From Pleomorphovibrio marinus (GTDB taxonomy: Bacteria; Bacteroidota; Bacteroidia; Cytophagales; Cyclobacteriaceae): a DNA stretch of 64,000 nt. Under the pieces are notes generated by a model. The model searched no databases, was not told where the DNA came from, and worked only from the letters and a program-made list of their open reading frames with translations. Of the stretch, positions 34,299 through 43,479 are shown one piece after another. The stretch's first letter is position 1. Each line of letters opens with the position of its first letter. The DNA lies in NCBI RefSeq assembly GCF_003347495.1, contig NZ_QCXY01000002.1, positions 558,001-622,000 on the forward strand, read 5' to 3'. The translations under genes were made by a program, and so were the position numbers.

Positions 34299-37200
34299 TT
34301 AGGGAATTTTATATACAAGGGTTTTGGTTTCACCGTTCACACTTATTTCTAAGCTGATTTTTTTTGACCCAATTTTGGGTTTACCCACCAATTTAGCAGA
34401 CGCTTGGGGCATTTCTCCTTGAAAGGGCAGCAGTACAGTCACATACCTGAAACCCTTTTGGGTTCTCCGCTTTTCGGTTTGAAAGCTGAAAGCAGGCCTA
34501 GGTTCTTTTTGGGTATAAATGAAGGAGACCTGCCCCTCTTGCTCCACCAATGCTATTTCCGGCTGTAGTTGCGTGTTGACCAAGAGGTTATACCCATTCT
34601 CAAAATCGGTATGTACACTTAACGTTTCCTTGTCAAAAACGGCATTTCCGGGTGCCAACTGAAAATTGAGGTCAAGTACGCCTTCCCCTTTTCCTATTGC
34701 TTCATCCACGATTACAAAAAACGATTTATCCACAAACAATACCGCCCTTCTATGGGCCAAATCAGGGTAGCTCTGGTTTTCCACCACCAGTATATCCAGG
34801 TTTTCTCCGGGTTCCCAAAGTAACAACTCCGGTGCATATGCACTATTTTGTTCATTTAGGGTAAGGGTTTGGTGTACTTTTGTTTGACGAAACCAAGCCC
34901 TGCCCTCCGGATCCCCACTGTAAATAAAGCTCCCAGAGTCGGGGGTAAGGTTCCTCCCTCCGGCATATAGTTCAAAGGTGCCATTATCCGGTTGAGAATG
35001 GCCCCCTCCATCGGGACCGCATTTAAGTACCATGCAGATAGCATCAGTGCTCCAAGAGCTCCTCATGGAATAAAGGCCCGAGTGTTTAAAGGCGAAGGCC
35101 GTCTGTTCAGGCCTTTTTCCTTTTGCCCCTTCAGTAGCCACATAGAGGAAGTCAGGGCGGTCAAACAAGTCCCCCCATTTCCTCAACTGCTCGTAATATT
35201 GCCCTGGCTTACCGGTCCAGGCATCCCCAAACTGGGGGGTGGTGCCATCTGGGAAAGCCAGTTTCATGGGCACTTCACACATCTTCTCTATCAGGTTGGG
35301 GTATTCAGGGGAAAACTTATTTTCCATACCATTGGCCAATGCCATTTCATATGTACGGAGAAACCACCCTATACTGCTGGTGTGGTAGCCAAAGGCCAGC
35401 TCTCTTTGATGGCCGTCCGGATAAACCTGATGGGTAATTTCATGATTAAACCGACTGGTGGATTCTTCCAGCCAACTCACCGAGGAGGAAAACTCAGGAA
35501 AAGTCATGGCAATAAACCCAAGCCCTTCCGCTTCCATTAAAGCCCAGTTGCTTCCTGTGTTATAAGTTTCCATAAGGAAGGAAGCATGGTCCAAGCAACT
35601 GTATAGAAAATGGGTAAGCACTTCGGGGGTAAGGTGTTGGCTATTTTTGAAGTACTCAAATAGCCCCGTCCAGCGATAGCCTCTTATACCTGTTTCTATG
35701 GATCTCCATGCATGCTTGTGCTCCTCATCCCTGGGGTTTTTGGCTACCCAATCCTTTAACTGGTAAGCCCAGGCATGGGCATATTTCTCCTCTTTCTCCT
35801 GGGAATACGCCTTTCCCATGGCCTCCCAAAATGTCATCCGGTTTAGCTGCCATACCCATTCATTGTCGGGAACAGGCCTACTTGCCCAATCGATATTCCT
35901 GCCCACATTATAGGAAGGGTAGGCGGGCTGACCTACCATGATATGCTGAAGGGCATCCTCTGCCCTTTCCAGGTCCTTTTCTCCTGGGCTTAGCTTGTCC
36001 TTCTGCAATTCCACTAAGTGACGTACCCCTTCTCTGTTCCGATAATAGGACAAAAGTTCCCTGGCGGCAAGGATATGATTTTCCCCTGCCATTTTTACCC
36101 GTACCAGTTCAGGGTGATCAAGATCGAGATGCCCCTTGATTTCTTGAAATAGGGCATCATTGTCCAAGCTATTCCTGTGTGCCTGGGCCAATCGATTGTC
36201 AAGAATGATATTGGGGGCCATGGCAAGATCTTCCGGCATATCAGTATGGATGCCCTTTCCACCGTTGGTTTGTAATAGATTGTTCACTACCTCTATTTCC
36301 TTATTACCCCGATGCAGCTTTTCCAGAAAAATACCGTGTGTATCATTTCCCTCCACCAGGTTGTCCTTAATCCTGACTTCTTCGCATTCGGTCAAGTAGA
36401 TGCCATTTCTTTTGTTTTTCGAAGTTACATTATCTTGAATGTCAATATTTTGACTAAAACTGATCCAAATACCCGCTCCCCATGGTGAAACAGCCATCCT
36501 GCTTTGCTGGATAGAAACGTTTTTTACCCGAGTAAGGTGGAGGTTGTGCAACAAACCTTCTCCGGGCACCACATTACCTCCATTGTCACTGAAGTTACAG
36601 TTTTGAATATGCACATCTTCTGCTCCTCGTATGGAAACGCCATGTTTCGTGAAGTTTTGAACGGTCAGGTTAATCAATTTCACCCCTTTGATTTGTCCTT
36701 CATCGTCCCCCATAAGCACGATGCCTTCCCTTCTTGGTGCGGACATGCGGGCCCTTTCCCTTCGGCCTTGGTTGGGGTCGCTGCCGGGAAGAACCTGCGT
36801 AGCCCCTTCAATCAATAGGTCCCTAATAGTGATGTTTTCCAGAGGAAAAGACTGGTTTCCTATGGTCAGGGCAGAAAGGTCCTTTTTCAAAGTGATCACC
36901 GTTTCCTCCCCTTCTCCGGCCAGGGTGATCCCGCTACTAAGCCAAAGTGGCGCCGAAAGTTCATGAACCCCCTTTTCCAATATCACAGGCATACCCTCTG
37001 TGGCCCCCCTATCAATGGCGGTTTGTACATTTCCTCCGGGACGAACACGGATTGCCTCTGATTGGCCTAAAGAATCGAAAGACTTGGAACCTGCACCCCT
37101 TTGGGGCATGGCTTTCGAAAGTGGTTCAGATGGAGAAGTTGAATCTGAGTGTGGAGTACGGTAAGGGGCTCTGCGGCTGCTTAGAAAAACCAAGCCGGAT

Positions 37201-38228
37201 TGTTCCCTGGTTTGGGAAATTGCATGTGCAGTATGAGGTAGGGATAACCCCTTCACTTCTGTATAATGATCATATACATATTCGTAGATGTCCCTCCATT
37301 CTCCTCTACCCCTTTCTGAGATGGGACCATAGCAGGGTACTTCTTTCCCCGCCATATACTTGGCACTATGCTCGAACCCCAAGGCCAGTCGGTTTTGGGC
37401 TACACCAAAAAAGTCCAAACCTTGGGTCCAAGCTACCTGGGAGGCTTTTGCAAATTCTCCTAGCCCCAATTGCACATGTGGCCAGTCACGAGTGGTTTCT
37501 TGGGTTTGTCCATTGGGGTAGATATATTTGGTGATCCCACCATTATTGGGTCCCCAATAGTACCGGTTCACAGCAGACTCGAAAATGTCTTGCCTGTCGG
37601 TAAATACGCCCAGACAAAGCAGGGTGTTGATTATGGCAGCATCCCAGTTTCCGTTTGCTTCGGTGAAGAAATCCCTGATGACAGGATAAAAGGAACCCAA
37701 CATGAGCTTTTCGAATTGGGCAATATCTACCTCTTTCCATCCTGCACCGGAATACCGGAGGATTTCTGCTGCATTTAAGAAATTTTGCCCCGTCAATGCG
37801 GTGATAAGCTTGGCATCATTGTCATCAAAATCCCAAAGTGTTTCCGACCAGGCTTTGAGTATTTCAATGGCCTTATCTGCATGGGGTTGCTTTTCGGTAA
37901 TAAACCACATCAAGGCATGAGCATAAGCTGACCGGGCACTTTGGGAAAGTTCCCGATGTCCTTGCCCTTCCCGACCATATGAACCCCTAACCACATGGGT
38001 AAATGGCTTGGCTTCAAAGGAGAGGTCAGCTTCCTCGGAAAGGGTCTCAAAGGCCTTTAGGTATTCGGGATTGCCATCTTTAATCTGGTTTTTCAAAAAG
38101 TCAAGATCCTGTTGGTTTTGCATCATCCCGGGATGTACAAATGCCTTAGGAGTCCAAACAGTGCTCTGGGCAGCGCATACGCCAATTAAGAACCATCCTA
38201 AAACAAGGGAAAGCTGTAGGTGTATCAT
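34299..38228 (-). CDS. Three-part polysaccharide-lyase-like protein: alginate lyase, beta-helix and heparinase II/III
   Basis: A 1309-residue secreted protein (signal LSLVLGWFLIGVCAAQS). Residues ~30-340 are an (alpha/alpha) toroid alginate-lyase domain (GQNFLNAAEILRYS, NGNWDAAIINTLLCLG, TQETTRDWPHVQLGLG). Residues ~390-690 are right-handed parallel beta-helix repeats (ILEKGVHEL, KNRNGIYLTECEEVRIKDN, VEGNDTHGIFLE). Residues ~720-1309 are a heparinase II/III-like toroid plus beta-sandwich (TGSNWALMEAEGLGFIAMTF, GYHTSSIGWFLRTYE, GPDGGGHSQPDNGTFELYAG). It should depolymerise uronic-acid polysaccharides. A join of two lyase folds with a beta-helix in one chain is unusual. I start at the ATG 38228, not the TTG at 38243. 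Confidence 0.85.
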   Translation of the reverse strand: MIHLQLSLVLGWFLIGVCAAQSTVWTPKAFVHPGMMQNQQDLDFLKNQIKDGNPEYLKAFETLSEEADLSFEAKPFTHVVRGSYGREGQGHRELSQSARSAYAHALMWFITEKQPHADKAIEILKAWSETLWDFDDNDAKLITALTGQNFLNAAEILRYSGAGWKEVDIAQFEKLMLGSFYPVIRDFFTEANGNWDAAIINTLLCLGVFTDRQDIFESAVNRYYWGPNNGGITKYIYPNGQTQETTRDWPHVQLGLGEFAKASQVAWTQGLDFFGVAQNRLALGFEHSAKYMAGKEVPCYGPISERGRGEWRDIYEYVYDHYTEVKGLSLPHTAHAISQTREQSGLVFLSSRRAPYRTPHSDSTSPSEPLSKAMPQRGAGSKSFDSLGQSEAIRVRPGGNVQTAIDRGATEGMPVILEKGVHELSAPLWLSSGITLAGEGEETVITLKKDLSALTIGNQSFPLENITIRDLLIEGATQVLPGSDPNQGRRERARMSAPRREGIVLMGDDEGQIKGVKLINLTVQNFTKHGVSIRGAEDVHIQNCNFSDNGGNVVPGEGLLHNLHLTRVKNVSIQQSRMAVSPWGAGIWISFSQNIDIQDNVTSKNKRNGIYLTECEEVRIKDNLVEGNDTHGIFLEKLHRGNKEIEVVNNLLQTNGGKGIHTDMPEDLAMAPNIILDNRLAQAHRNSLDNDALFQEIKGHLDLDHPELVRVKMAGENHILAARELLSYYRNREGVRHLVELQKDKLSPGEKDLERAEDALQHIMVGQPAYPSYNVGRNIDWASRPVPDNEWVWQLNRMTFWEAMGKAYSQEKEEKYAHAWAYQLKDWVAKNPRDEEHKHAWRSIETGIRGYRWTGLFEYFKNSQHLTPEVLTHFLYSCLDHASFLMETYNTGSNWALMEAEGLGFIAMTFPEFSSSVSWLEESTSRFNHEITHQVYPDGHQRELAFGYHTSSIGWFLRTYEMALANGMENKFSPEYPNLIEKMCEVPMKLAFPDGTTPQFGDAWTGKPGQYYEQLRKWGDLFDRPDFLYVATEGAKGKRPEQTAFAFKHSGLYSMRSSWSTDAICMVLKCGPDGGGHSQPDNGTFELYAGGRNLTPDSGSFIYSGDPEGRAWFRQTKVHQTLTLNEQNSAYAPELLLWEPGENLDILVVENQSYPDLAHRRAVLFVDKSFFVIVDEAIGKGEGVLDLNFQLAPGNAVFDKETLSVHTDFENGYNLLVNTQLQPEIALVEQEGQVSFIYTQKEPRPAFSFQTEKRRTQKGFRYVTVLLPFQGEMPQASAKLVGKPKIGSKKISLEISVNGETKTLVYKIP

Positions 38229-38270
38229 GGGTTTATTGTTCAATCTTCCAAAAGGGTTAGGAGCCGATTA

Positions 38271-39422
38271 TTAATCCAGCGTGATAACCCCCCTAAAAAG
38301 GGTGATGTTTTTTTTCTTGATCACTGTCACCCTATCGTGAATAGGGACAAGTTCTCCATTATTATGCCTTATGACATATTTCATCTCGAAGGAGGGAGAC
38401 TGCGATCCCAAAGATTTGTAGTTTGATTCAATTTCCTTGATTTTGGATTTTTCAGCAAACTTTGTCCAAAAGTTCTGATATAAGGTCAAATTCCATGATT
38501 GGTATCCCAATAGAGATTCTACCTGTGAGCTTACGAAGGTTAGGTATAGCTTATCTGCATTTGCTACATAGACTATAGCTTTGATGGATTGTAGTAAAGT
38601 CTCATAGTGGATTTTTTCAGAGAGCATTCCCATAAAGCTCCTTTTTGTTTCGTCTATGTCCTGTACGGCCCCGTAAACTCTACTCACCAATCCATTTTCA
38701 AAGGCTACTTTTCCTGTGGCTCTGATCCATTTTTCCTTACCCTTTGCTGTTATGATTTGAAGCTCAACATCGAATGGCTGCCCATTTTCCTTAGCCAACT
38801 CCAGGGCTTTGCCAATTACTTTTCTACTAACTCCTTCTTTGTAGAAATGAATGGCAGAGCTTAATTCCGGCTGATAGGTGATAGAGACGCCGTGAATCTC
38901 CTTTACTGTGGGAGACCAGAAAAGCCTTTGAGAGGTCAAGTCAAGTTCCCAAGTCCCGGTTTTACTCAGTTTTAACCCTTCTTCCCATAAGGAAAAAGGG
39001 TTTCCGGAAGTTTGAGGTATATCAGCAATAATAGGCCAATTCTCGGTTCTACTTTGCTTTTGTAAAACCTGAACTACCTCTTTGAGGTTTTCCCGGTTCC
39101 CTTGGGGGATATGTTCCACTTGCCAAACCCAATTCCTATTTTCCTCACTATCTTGATTTGGAGCTTCTACAAATTTATGCTTCTCTCCAGAAGCGAAAAC
39201 CTTTTTCAGCGAGGATAAGATATTGGAAGCGGAAGGCAAGAAGCTGTTTGAGAACACCTCTTCAAGCAATTTGCCCCTTAACTCCTTACTTTGGGTATGG
39301 AGCAAGTTTGCATATGCAGGGTTAATGTCCTTGATTCTTAAGTCTTCCCCGTCCAAAGCCACTACTAGGGTAGGAAGCGGCAAAAGGTGGAAAATGGGAG
39401 TGGTGTCAAAATTGCTCACCAT
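38271..39422 (-). CDS. PAS-domain protein without output domain
   Basis: A 383-residue soluble protein with about three PAS-like units: ~8-110 (LPTLVVALDGEDLRIKDINP), ~155-265 (GLKLSKTGTWELDLTSQRLF ... VYGAVQDIDETK) and ~275-383 (VESLLGYQSWNLTLY). No kinase, GGDEF, phosphatase or DNA-binding region follows; the frame ends with the third PAS. It lies 42 bp upstream of the polysaccharide-lyase-like gene on the same strand and may be cotranscribed with it. Function is unknown; it could be a partner for a separate kinase or a shortened kinase. Confidence 0.8.
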   Translation of the reverse strand: MVSNFDTTPIFHLLPLPTLVVALDGEDLRIKDINPAYANLLHTQSKELRGKLLEEVFSNSFLPSASNILSSLKKVFASGEKHKFVEAPNQDSEENRNWVWQVEHIPQGNRENLKEVVQVLQKQSRTENWPIIADIPQTSGNPFSLWEEGLKLSKTGTWELDLTSQRLFWSPTVKEIHGVSITYQPELSSAIHFYKEGVSRKVIGKALELAKENGQPFDVELQIITAKGKEKWIRATGKVAFENGLVSRVYGAVQDIDETKRSFMGMLSEKIHYETLLQSIKAIVYVANADKLYLTFVSSQVESLLGYQSWNLTLYQNFWTKFAEKSKIKEIESNYKSLGSQSPSFEMKYVIRHNNGELVPIHDRVTVIKKKNITLFRGVITLD

Positions 39423-39539
39423 GACTAGGGGTATGGTAAATGGATGAAAGGTTAATCAACCTTTTAATTTATGAAAAAAGATCTTTCCTTGCCATATTGA
39501 GCTATGTTTTTTACACCAATGGATACTATCCCGGTGTCA

Positions 39540-41576
39540 TTATTTTTTATGCTTTTCAAACCATCCTAGAATATAGCCCACATGCCTAATCAGGTTAGAG
39601 GGCCTGGCAGTGAGGTTGTGAGATGCACCAGGTAGGCGGACTAACATGCTTTCTACACCCTGTATCTGTAATGCATTGTAATATTCTTCTGATTGGGATA
39701 TTGGCGTTCGGTAGTCGTTTTCTCCCACTACCACCATGGTAGGGGTCTTGACATTTCCTACTAGGGAAATAGGGGACCGTTTGAGGTATTGCTCCGGATC
39801 TTCCCAGGGCTTTGCGTCAAACCAATATTTATAAAAGGTAGCCACTCCATCCGCCGTAAGCACAAAGCTGTACCAATTAATCACCGGTTTGGATACCACA
39901 GCAGCCCTAAACCTGTCCGTCTTGCCAATGGCCCAACTGCTTAACACACCCCCTCCACTTCCTCCGGTGATAAAAAGGTTGTCTTCATCCACAAAGCCTT
40001 TTTTAACCACATGGTCAACTCCGCTGATAAGGTCATCGAAGTCCTCGCTGGGATAGTTATTGTTAATATATGCGGCAAACTCCTCCCCATAACTGGTACT
40101 GCCCCTTGGGTTGGTATAGAGTACGACATACCCCTTTGCAGCCATCAGTTGAAGTTCAGGTGTAAAATGTGGACCATAACTCAAGTAGGGGCCACCATGG
40201 ATCTCAAGGATTAGTGGGTATTTTTTTGAGGAATCGAAATCGGGAGGATAAATGATCCAGCCCTGAATATTTTTGCCGTCAAAGGATGAGGGATACCAAA
40301 TTTCTTCCACCTTGCCCAGCTTTTTGCCTTTTAGGAAGGTATCATTGATTTGGGTGATCACTCTTTCTTTTCCCCCAGTACCAACGGCAATTTCCGAAGG
40401 CCTTTCTGCAAGAGAATGCGTGAAGGCATAATCCCCATTTTTGGAAAATGATGCCGATCCGGAACTATAAGGCCTACCTAAACTTGCTCCACCGATATTG
40501 TCCGTCTTTACTTTCACATTACCCTTTAGGTCTAAATTGGCCAAATGTCCCTGGCCTTCCTTGGTGTATGTGATATTCAGGCTTTTTCCGTCTCCTGCCC
40601 AAGAATAAGCATCCAAATCCAGTCCCAAACCATGCTGGAGCTTCTGCTGCTGGCTTCCGTCTATGTTCATCGTATAAATATCAGAGAGTTGATATCCTAC
40701 AAACTCATCTTCATACCAGGTATAGGCAATTTTTTTCCCATCTGCAGAAACCTTGGGGTTTTCGTAGGGACCTCTTCCCGCTGTAAGTTGCTGTAAGGAA
40801 TTGTCTTTTATGGAAAGTCGATAAAGATGTGAGTTTTTAGGCGCTAGGTCAGCTTTTTCACTGCGGTTGGCACTAATAACCAAACCCTCACTATTTGGCA
40901 ACCAGGAAAATGAATTATGGTTAAAATTTCCTGACGTTAGCTGGCGTGGGGCCCCACCCTCAGCGTTTACAATAAAAATGTGGCTATATCCAGGCTCCAC
41001 AAATCCAAAGTTACCGTCCGAACGGTACTTGATGTAATCGATGATTTTAGCAGGTTCGGCCCATTCTGCTCCCTTTGGGGCCTTGGGGAACTCACCAATA
41101 CTGGGAGAGGAAGCTGGTACGTTTGTAGTAAACGCAATCCATTTACCATCTGGGGACCATTCCAAATTGCCTGGACTCCCGACTAGGTTGGTGATGGACG
41201 CCTTATGTCCGGAATTGAGCCAAATCACCATGATTTGGGAGCTGCCCTCTTCATTGGAAACATATGCAAGTCTTTCCCCGGATGGAGACCACTTTGCATT
41301 TCCGATATTGTTTTTCCCGGAAGTAAGAGGCTGGTGCCCTTCTCCATTGGCTTCTATCATCCAAAGATTGGAAAAGGCCTTGTCTTTCATGATATCAAAT
41401 TGGTGGCGAACATAAACAATTTGGTCCCCCTCGGGGCTAATTTCCGGAGCACCTGCATACTGGAGCTGGAAAACATCCAAATCCTCCAATGGAGTAGGTG
41501 ACTGAGCTAGCAGTAAGGAAGCGGGATATATTAAAAATAAAAACAGACAGTTGAGGATTCCTTTGATCAGGTGCAT
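39540..41576 (-). CDS. S9 family prolyl-oligopeptidase-like peptidase
   Basis: A 678-residue periplasmic serine peptidase with signal LFLFLIYPASLLLAQ. The first ~390 residues form a WD40-like/PD40 beta-propeller (SPEGDQIVYVRHQFD, SPSGERLAYVSNEEG, SPDGKWIAFTTN). The alpha/beta-hydrolase part follows: LILEIHGGPYLSYGP (oxyanion region), nucleophile Ser in ITGGSGGGVLSSW, Asp in VGENDYRTP and His in LPGASHNLT. It cleaves dipeptides or acyl-amino acids from peptides. It is divergent from the LamG lipoprotein gene across 86 bp. Confidence 0.95.
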   Translation of the reverse strand: MHLIKGILNCLFLFLIYPASLLLAQSPTPLEDLDVFQLQYAGAPEISPEGDQIVYVRHQFDIMKDKAFSNLWMIEANGEGHQPLTSGKNNIGNAKWSPSGERLAYVSNEEGSSQIMVIWLNSGHKASITNLVGSPGNLEWSPDGKWIAFTTNVPASSPSIGEFPKAPKGAEWAEPAKIIDYIKYRSDGNFGFVEPGYSHIFIVNAEGGAPRQLTSGNFNHNSFSWLPNSEGLVISANRSEKADLAPKNSHLYRLSIKDNSLQQLTAGRGPYENPKVSADGKKIAYTWYEDEFVGYQLSDIYTMNIDGSQQQKLQHGLGLDLDAYSWAGDGKSLNITYTKEGQGHLANLDLKGNVKVKTDNIGGASLGRPYSSGSASFSKNGDYAFTHSLAERPSEIAVGTGGKERVITQINDTFLKGKKLGKVEEIWYPSSFDGKNIQGWIIYPPDFDSSKKYPLILEIHGGPYLSYGPHFTPELQLMAAKGYVVLYTNPRGSTSYGEEFAAYINNNYPSEDFDDLISGVDHVVKKGFVDEDNLFITGGSGGGVLSSWAIGKTDRFRAAVVSKPVINWYSFVLTADGVATFYKYWFDAKPWEDPEQYLKRSPISLVGNVKTPTMVVVGENDYRTPISQSEEYYNALQIQGVESMLVRLPGASHNLTARPSNLIRHVGYILGWFEKHKK

Positions 41577-41662
41577 GAATTTTTGATTAGGATTATAAAT
41601 GTCAAATATATGAATAATCAGCCATTTAGCTTACTTTTACATGTTAACCCACCTTTTTAACT

Positions 41663-42547
41663 ATGCGCTTCTATCTGCTTAAAAACTGCATTCCTTTTTC
41701 TTTGCTATGCATTTTGGGAATTATCTCCTGCCAAGGTACCGGAAAGAACCAAATTCTGGAAACTCTACTACAAAAAGAGGGTTTGGTAGCTATTTGGGAT
41801 TTTTCCGAAGAACCTGGGCAGCAGCGGGAATCTAAGGGAAAAGGTACTTTTCCATTAAAAGAAATGAAAGGGCTGGTAAATAGAGTGGATGAAGGGCCTG
41901 TTTCCGGATATTCTGCCCATCTGCGGGATTCTGCCTATTTTTCCTTACCCTTTGAACAGACAGGTGCTTTGAATATTCATGGCAAAGATCAATCCTTGAC
42001 TGTAATGGCATGGGTAAATTGGGAAGGTGAGACAGGTTTTGTGGGGGGAATGTGGAATGAATATGAGGATGGGGGAAAGCGTCAATATGGACTGTTTGTC
42101 CACTTGCCTCATTATAATGGGGAAAAAAGCGTTTGTGGCCACATTTCTTGGACCGGAAAGCCGACTCCTCCTTTTCCATATAGTATAGATTATTCTGCCT
42201 CAGGCCAGCAATTGGAAGAGGGAAAGTGGCATTTTATAGCCTTTACCTATGATGGTAAATATATCAAGTCCTACCTGGATGGTACCTTTGAGGAGAGGGA
42301 TCCTGAATTGATCAAAAACACTTCGGGGTTTGAAGGCTACCCTGATGGATTAACGCAACAAAAAAACCCTTATCACTTTCCTGAGGGCATTGGGGAGAAT
42401 GGTTCTGACTTCACAGTGGGTGCCGTGGTATTAAGTCGGGGCATGGGTAATTTTTTCAAGGGAAAAATTGGAGGATTGGCGGTTTTCAACCGAAAATTGT
42501 CCGAAATTGAAATCCAGGAGATTTACGAGATCAGCATGCCAAAATAG
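41663..42547 (+). CDS. LamG/concanavalin-like lipoprotein
   Basis: A 294-residue exported lipoprotein (FSLLCILGIISCQGTG, lipobox Cys ~24). A single LamG (concanavalin-like jelly-roll) domain spans ~40-290: DQSLTVMAWVNWEGE, EEGKWHFIAFTYDGKYIKSY, and FFKGKIGGLAVFNRKLSEIE at the end. These modules bind carbohydrates or decorate enzymes; no catalytic domain is attached here. Similar LamG units occur inside the PSD1-type protein at 46884-50171. Confidence 0.85.
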   Translation: MRFYLLKNCIPFSLLCILGIISCQGTGKNQILETLLQKEGLVAIWDFSEEPGQQRESKGKGTFPLKEMKGLVNRVDEGPVSGYSAHLRDSAYFSLPFEQTGALNIHGKDQSLTVMAWVNWEGETGFVGGMWNEYEDGGKRQYGLFVHLPHYNGEKSVCGHISWTGKPTPPFPYSIDYSASGQQLEEGKWHFIAFTYDGKYIKSYLDGTFEERDPELIKNTSGFEGYPDGLTQQKNPYHFPEGIGENGSDFTVGAVVLSRGMGNFFKGKIGGLAVFNRKLSEIEIQEIYEISMPK

Positions 42548-42580
42548 GTAAGAATCTTTTCATAAAGTTAGTGTTATTCT

Positions 42581-42611
42581 TTTGTGAAATAATCACTCCT
42601 GTGTACCTTTG
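42581..42611 (+). promoter_or_regulatory. Consensus Bacteroidetes promoter for the small membrane protein
   Basis: TTTG (42581-42584), 19 nt, then TACCTTTG (42604-42611). This is a full match to the TTTG-N19-TAnnTTTG consensus, 18 bp before the ATG at 42630. Confidence 0.75.
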
Positions 42612-42629
42612 CCGAAACCGATTTGAATC

Positions 42630-42851
42630 ATGGAAATTCTCCTCACACTCTTGATTTTCACGGCCTCTTATGGTTTGGTTTTCCTCTCACTTTTTCCGGA
42701 GAAATCTATAAGAAGGATCAACGAATTTTCTGACTCCACCGAAAAGACTATTAAGGGGAAATACGATTTAACTTGGCCTTATTTCCTTTCTTTTTTAGGT
42801 GGTTATGTGGTAGCCGCGGTAATAGTTTACCTTATTTGGGACCATATCTAA
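42630..42851 (+). CDS. Small two-helix membrane protein
   Basis: A 73-residue protein with hydrophobic helices at ~3-22 (LLTLLIFTASYGLVFLSLF) and ~50-70 (FLSFLGGYVVAAVIVYLIW) and a charged loop between them. The strong promoter at 42581-42611 supports it as a real gene. No function recognised. Confidence 0.7.
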   Translation: MEILLTLLIFTASYGLVFLSLFPEKSIRRINEFSDSTEKTIKGKYDLTWPYFLSFLGGYVVAAVIVYLIWDHI

Positions 42852-42855
42852 AAAA

Positions 42856-43143
42856 CTACCAATTTCTCACCAAAAATCTAACCCAAAAAGGGAGGTTATA
42901 CCTTTTAAAAATGGATTTATTGCTTTTGTAAACCTCTTTTCTATTAAACGAAATAGTTATTAATTGATTGGTTTTATATGGGTTCATTTTTACCCATTTT
43001 GCCATCTTGCGTAAAGGAATCCCTAACTCGGGAATACCTGTCCCATAAATCGCCACAGCAATCTCCTCTGAATTGGAAATTATTGACATTTCTGTATTTT
43101 TCGAATTGAGAGTTAAATCGGATTGTATACAGATGCTTTTCAT
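42856..43143 (-). CDS. Hypothetical protein
   Basis: A 95-residue frame from the ATG at 43143 with an ordinary amino-acid mix (SIISNSEEIAVAIYGTGIPE, LPFWVRFLVRNW at the end). The stop is 4 bp from the convergent small membrane gene. No family recognised; an upstream in-frame start at 43212 would overlap the next gene in a different frame. Confidence 0.5.
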   Translation of the reverse strand: MKSICIQSDLTLNSKNTEMSIISNSEEIAVAIYGTGIPELGIPLRKMAKWVKMNPYKTNQLITISFNRKEVYKSNKSIFKRYNLPFWVRFLVRNW

Positions 43144-43166
43144 GGGACAGGCAGTAGTTAGGAATA

Positions 43167-43364
43167 TTATTTTTCTGAAGTGGTGATGTTTAACTTTCCA
43201 TCTAGCTTCCAAGTAGTAAATTCATTTGAACCCACCTCCCTTGGCACTCCAATGGAAAAATTCTCGAAGTCGTAAGAGATTACAGCACCTTTACCTGTAA
43301 GTTTTTCATAAAGCCCGATCGCTAAATCTGGCCAAGATTGAATGTTTGATTTTTCTTGGGACAT
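43167..43364 (-). CDS. Small hypothetical protein
   Basis: A 65-residue soluble protein (WPDLAIGLYEKLTGKGAVIS, FSIGVPREVGSNEFTTWKLDG). The compact alternating pattern and an ATG soon after a plausible upstream region suggest a real gene, like the small conserved proteins common in Cytophagales. Function unknown. The other hypothetical frame starts 23 bp downstream on the same strand. Confidence 0.65.
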   Translation of the reverse strand: MSQEKSNIQSWPDLAIGLYEKLTGKGAVISYDFENFSIGVPREVGSNEFTTWKLDGKLNITTSEK

Positions 43365-43421
43365 GATAATTTATAGTTGGTTAATTATAAAAAAGAAACA
43401 TGGAGTTTGCCGTTTTGTTCA

Positions 43422-43450
43422 AAAAAAAAGACTGCCTGTGGTAGGCAGTC
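43422..43450 (-). terminator. Rho-independent terminator after the MFS gene
   Basis: On the minus strand GACTGCCT pairs with AGGCAGTC around ACCAC, followed by nine T (43430-43421). It lies 30 bp after the MFS stop. Confidence 0.92.
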
Positions 43451-43479
43451 CTTGTTTCTGATTAAAATGGTTTATTGCC

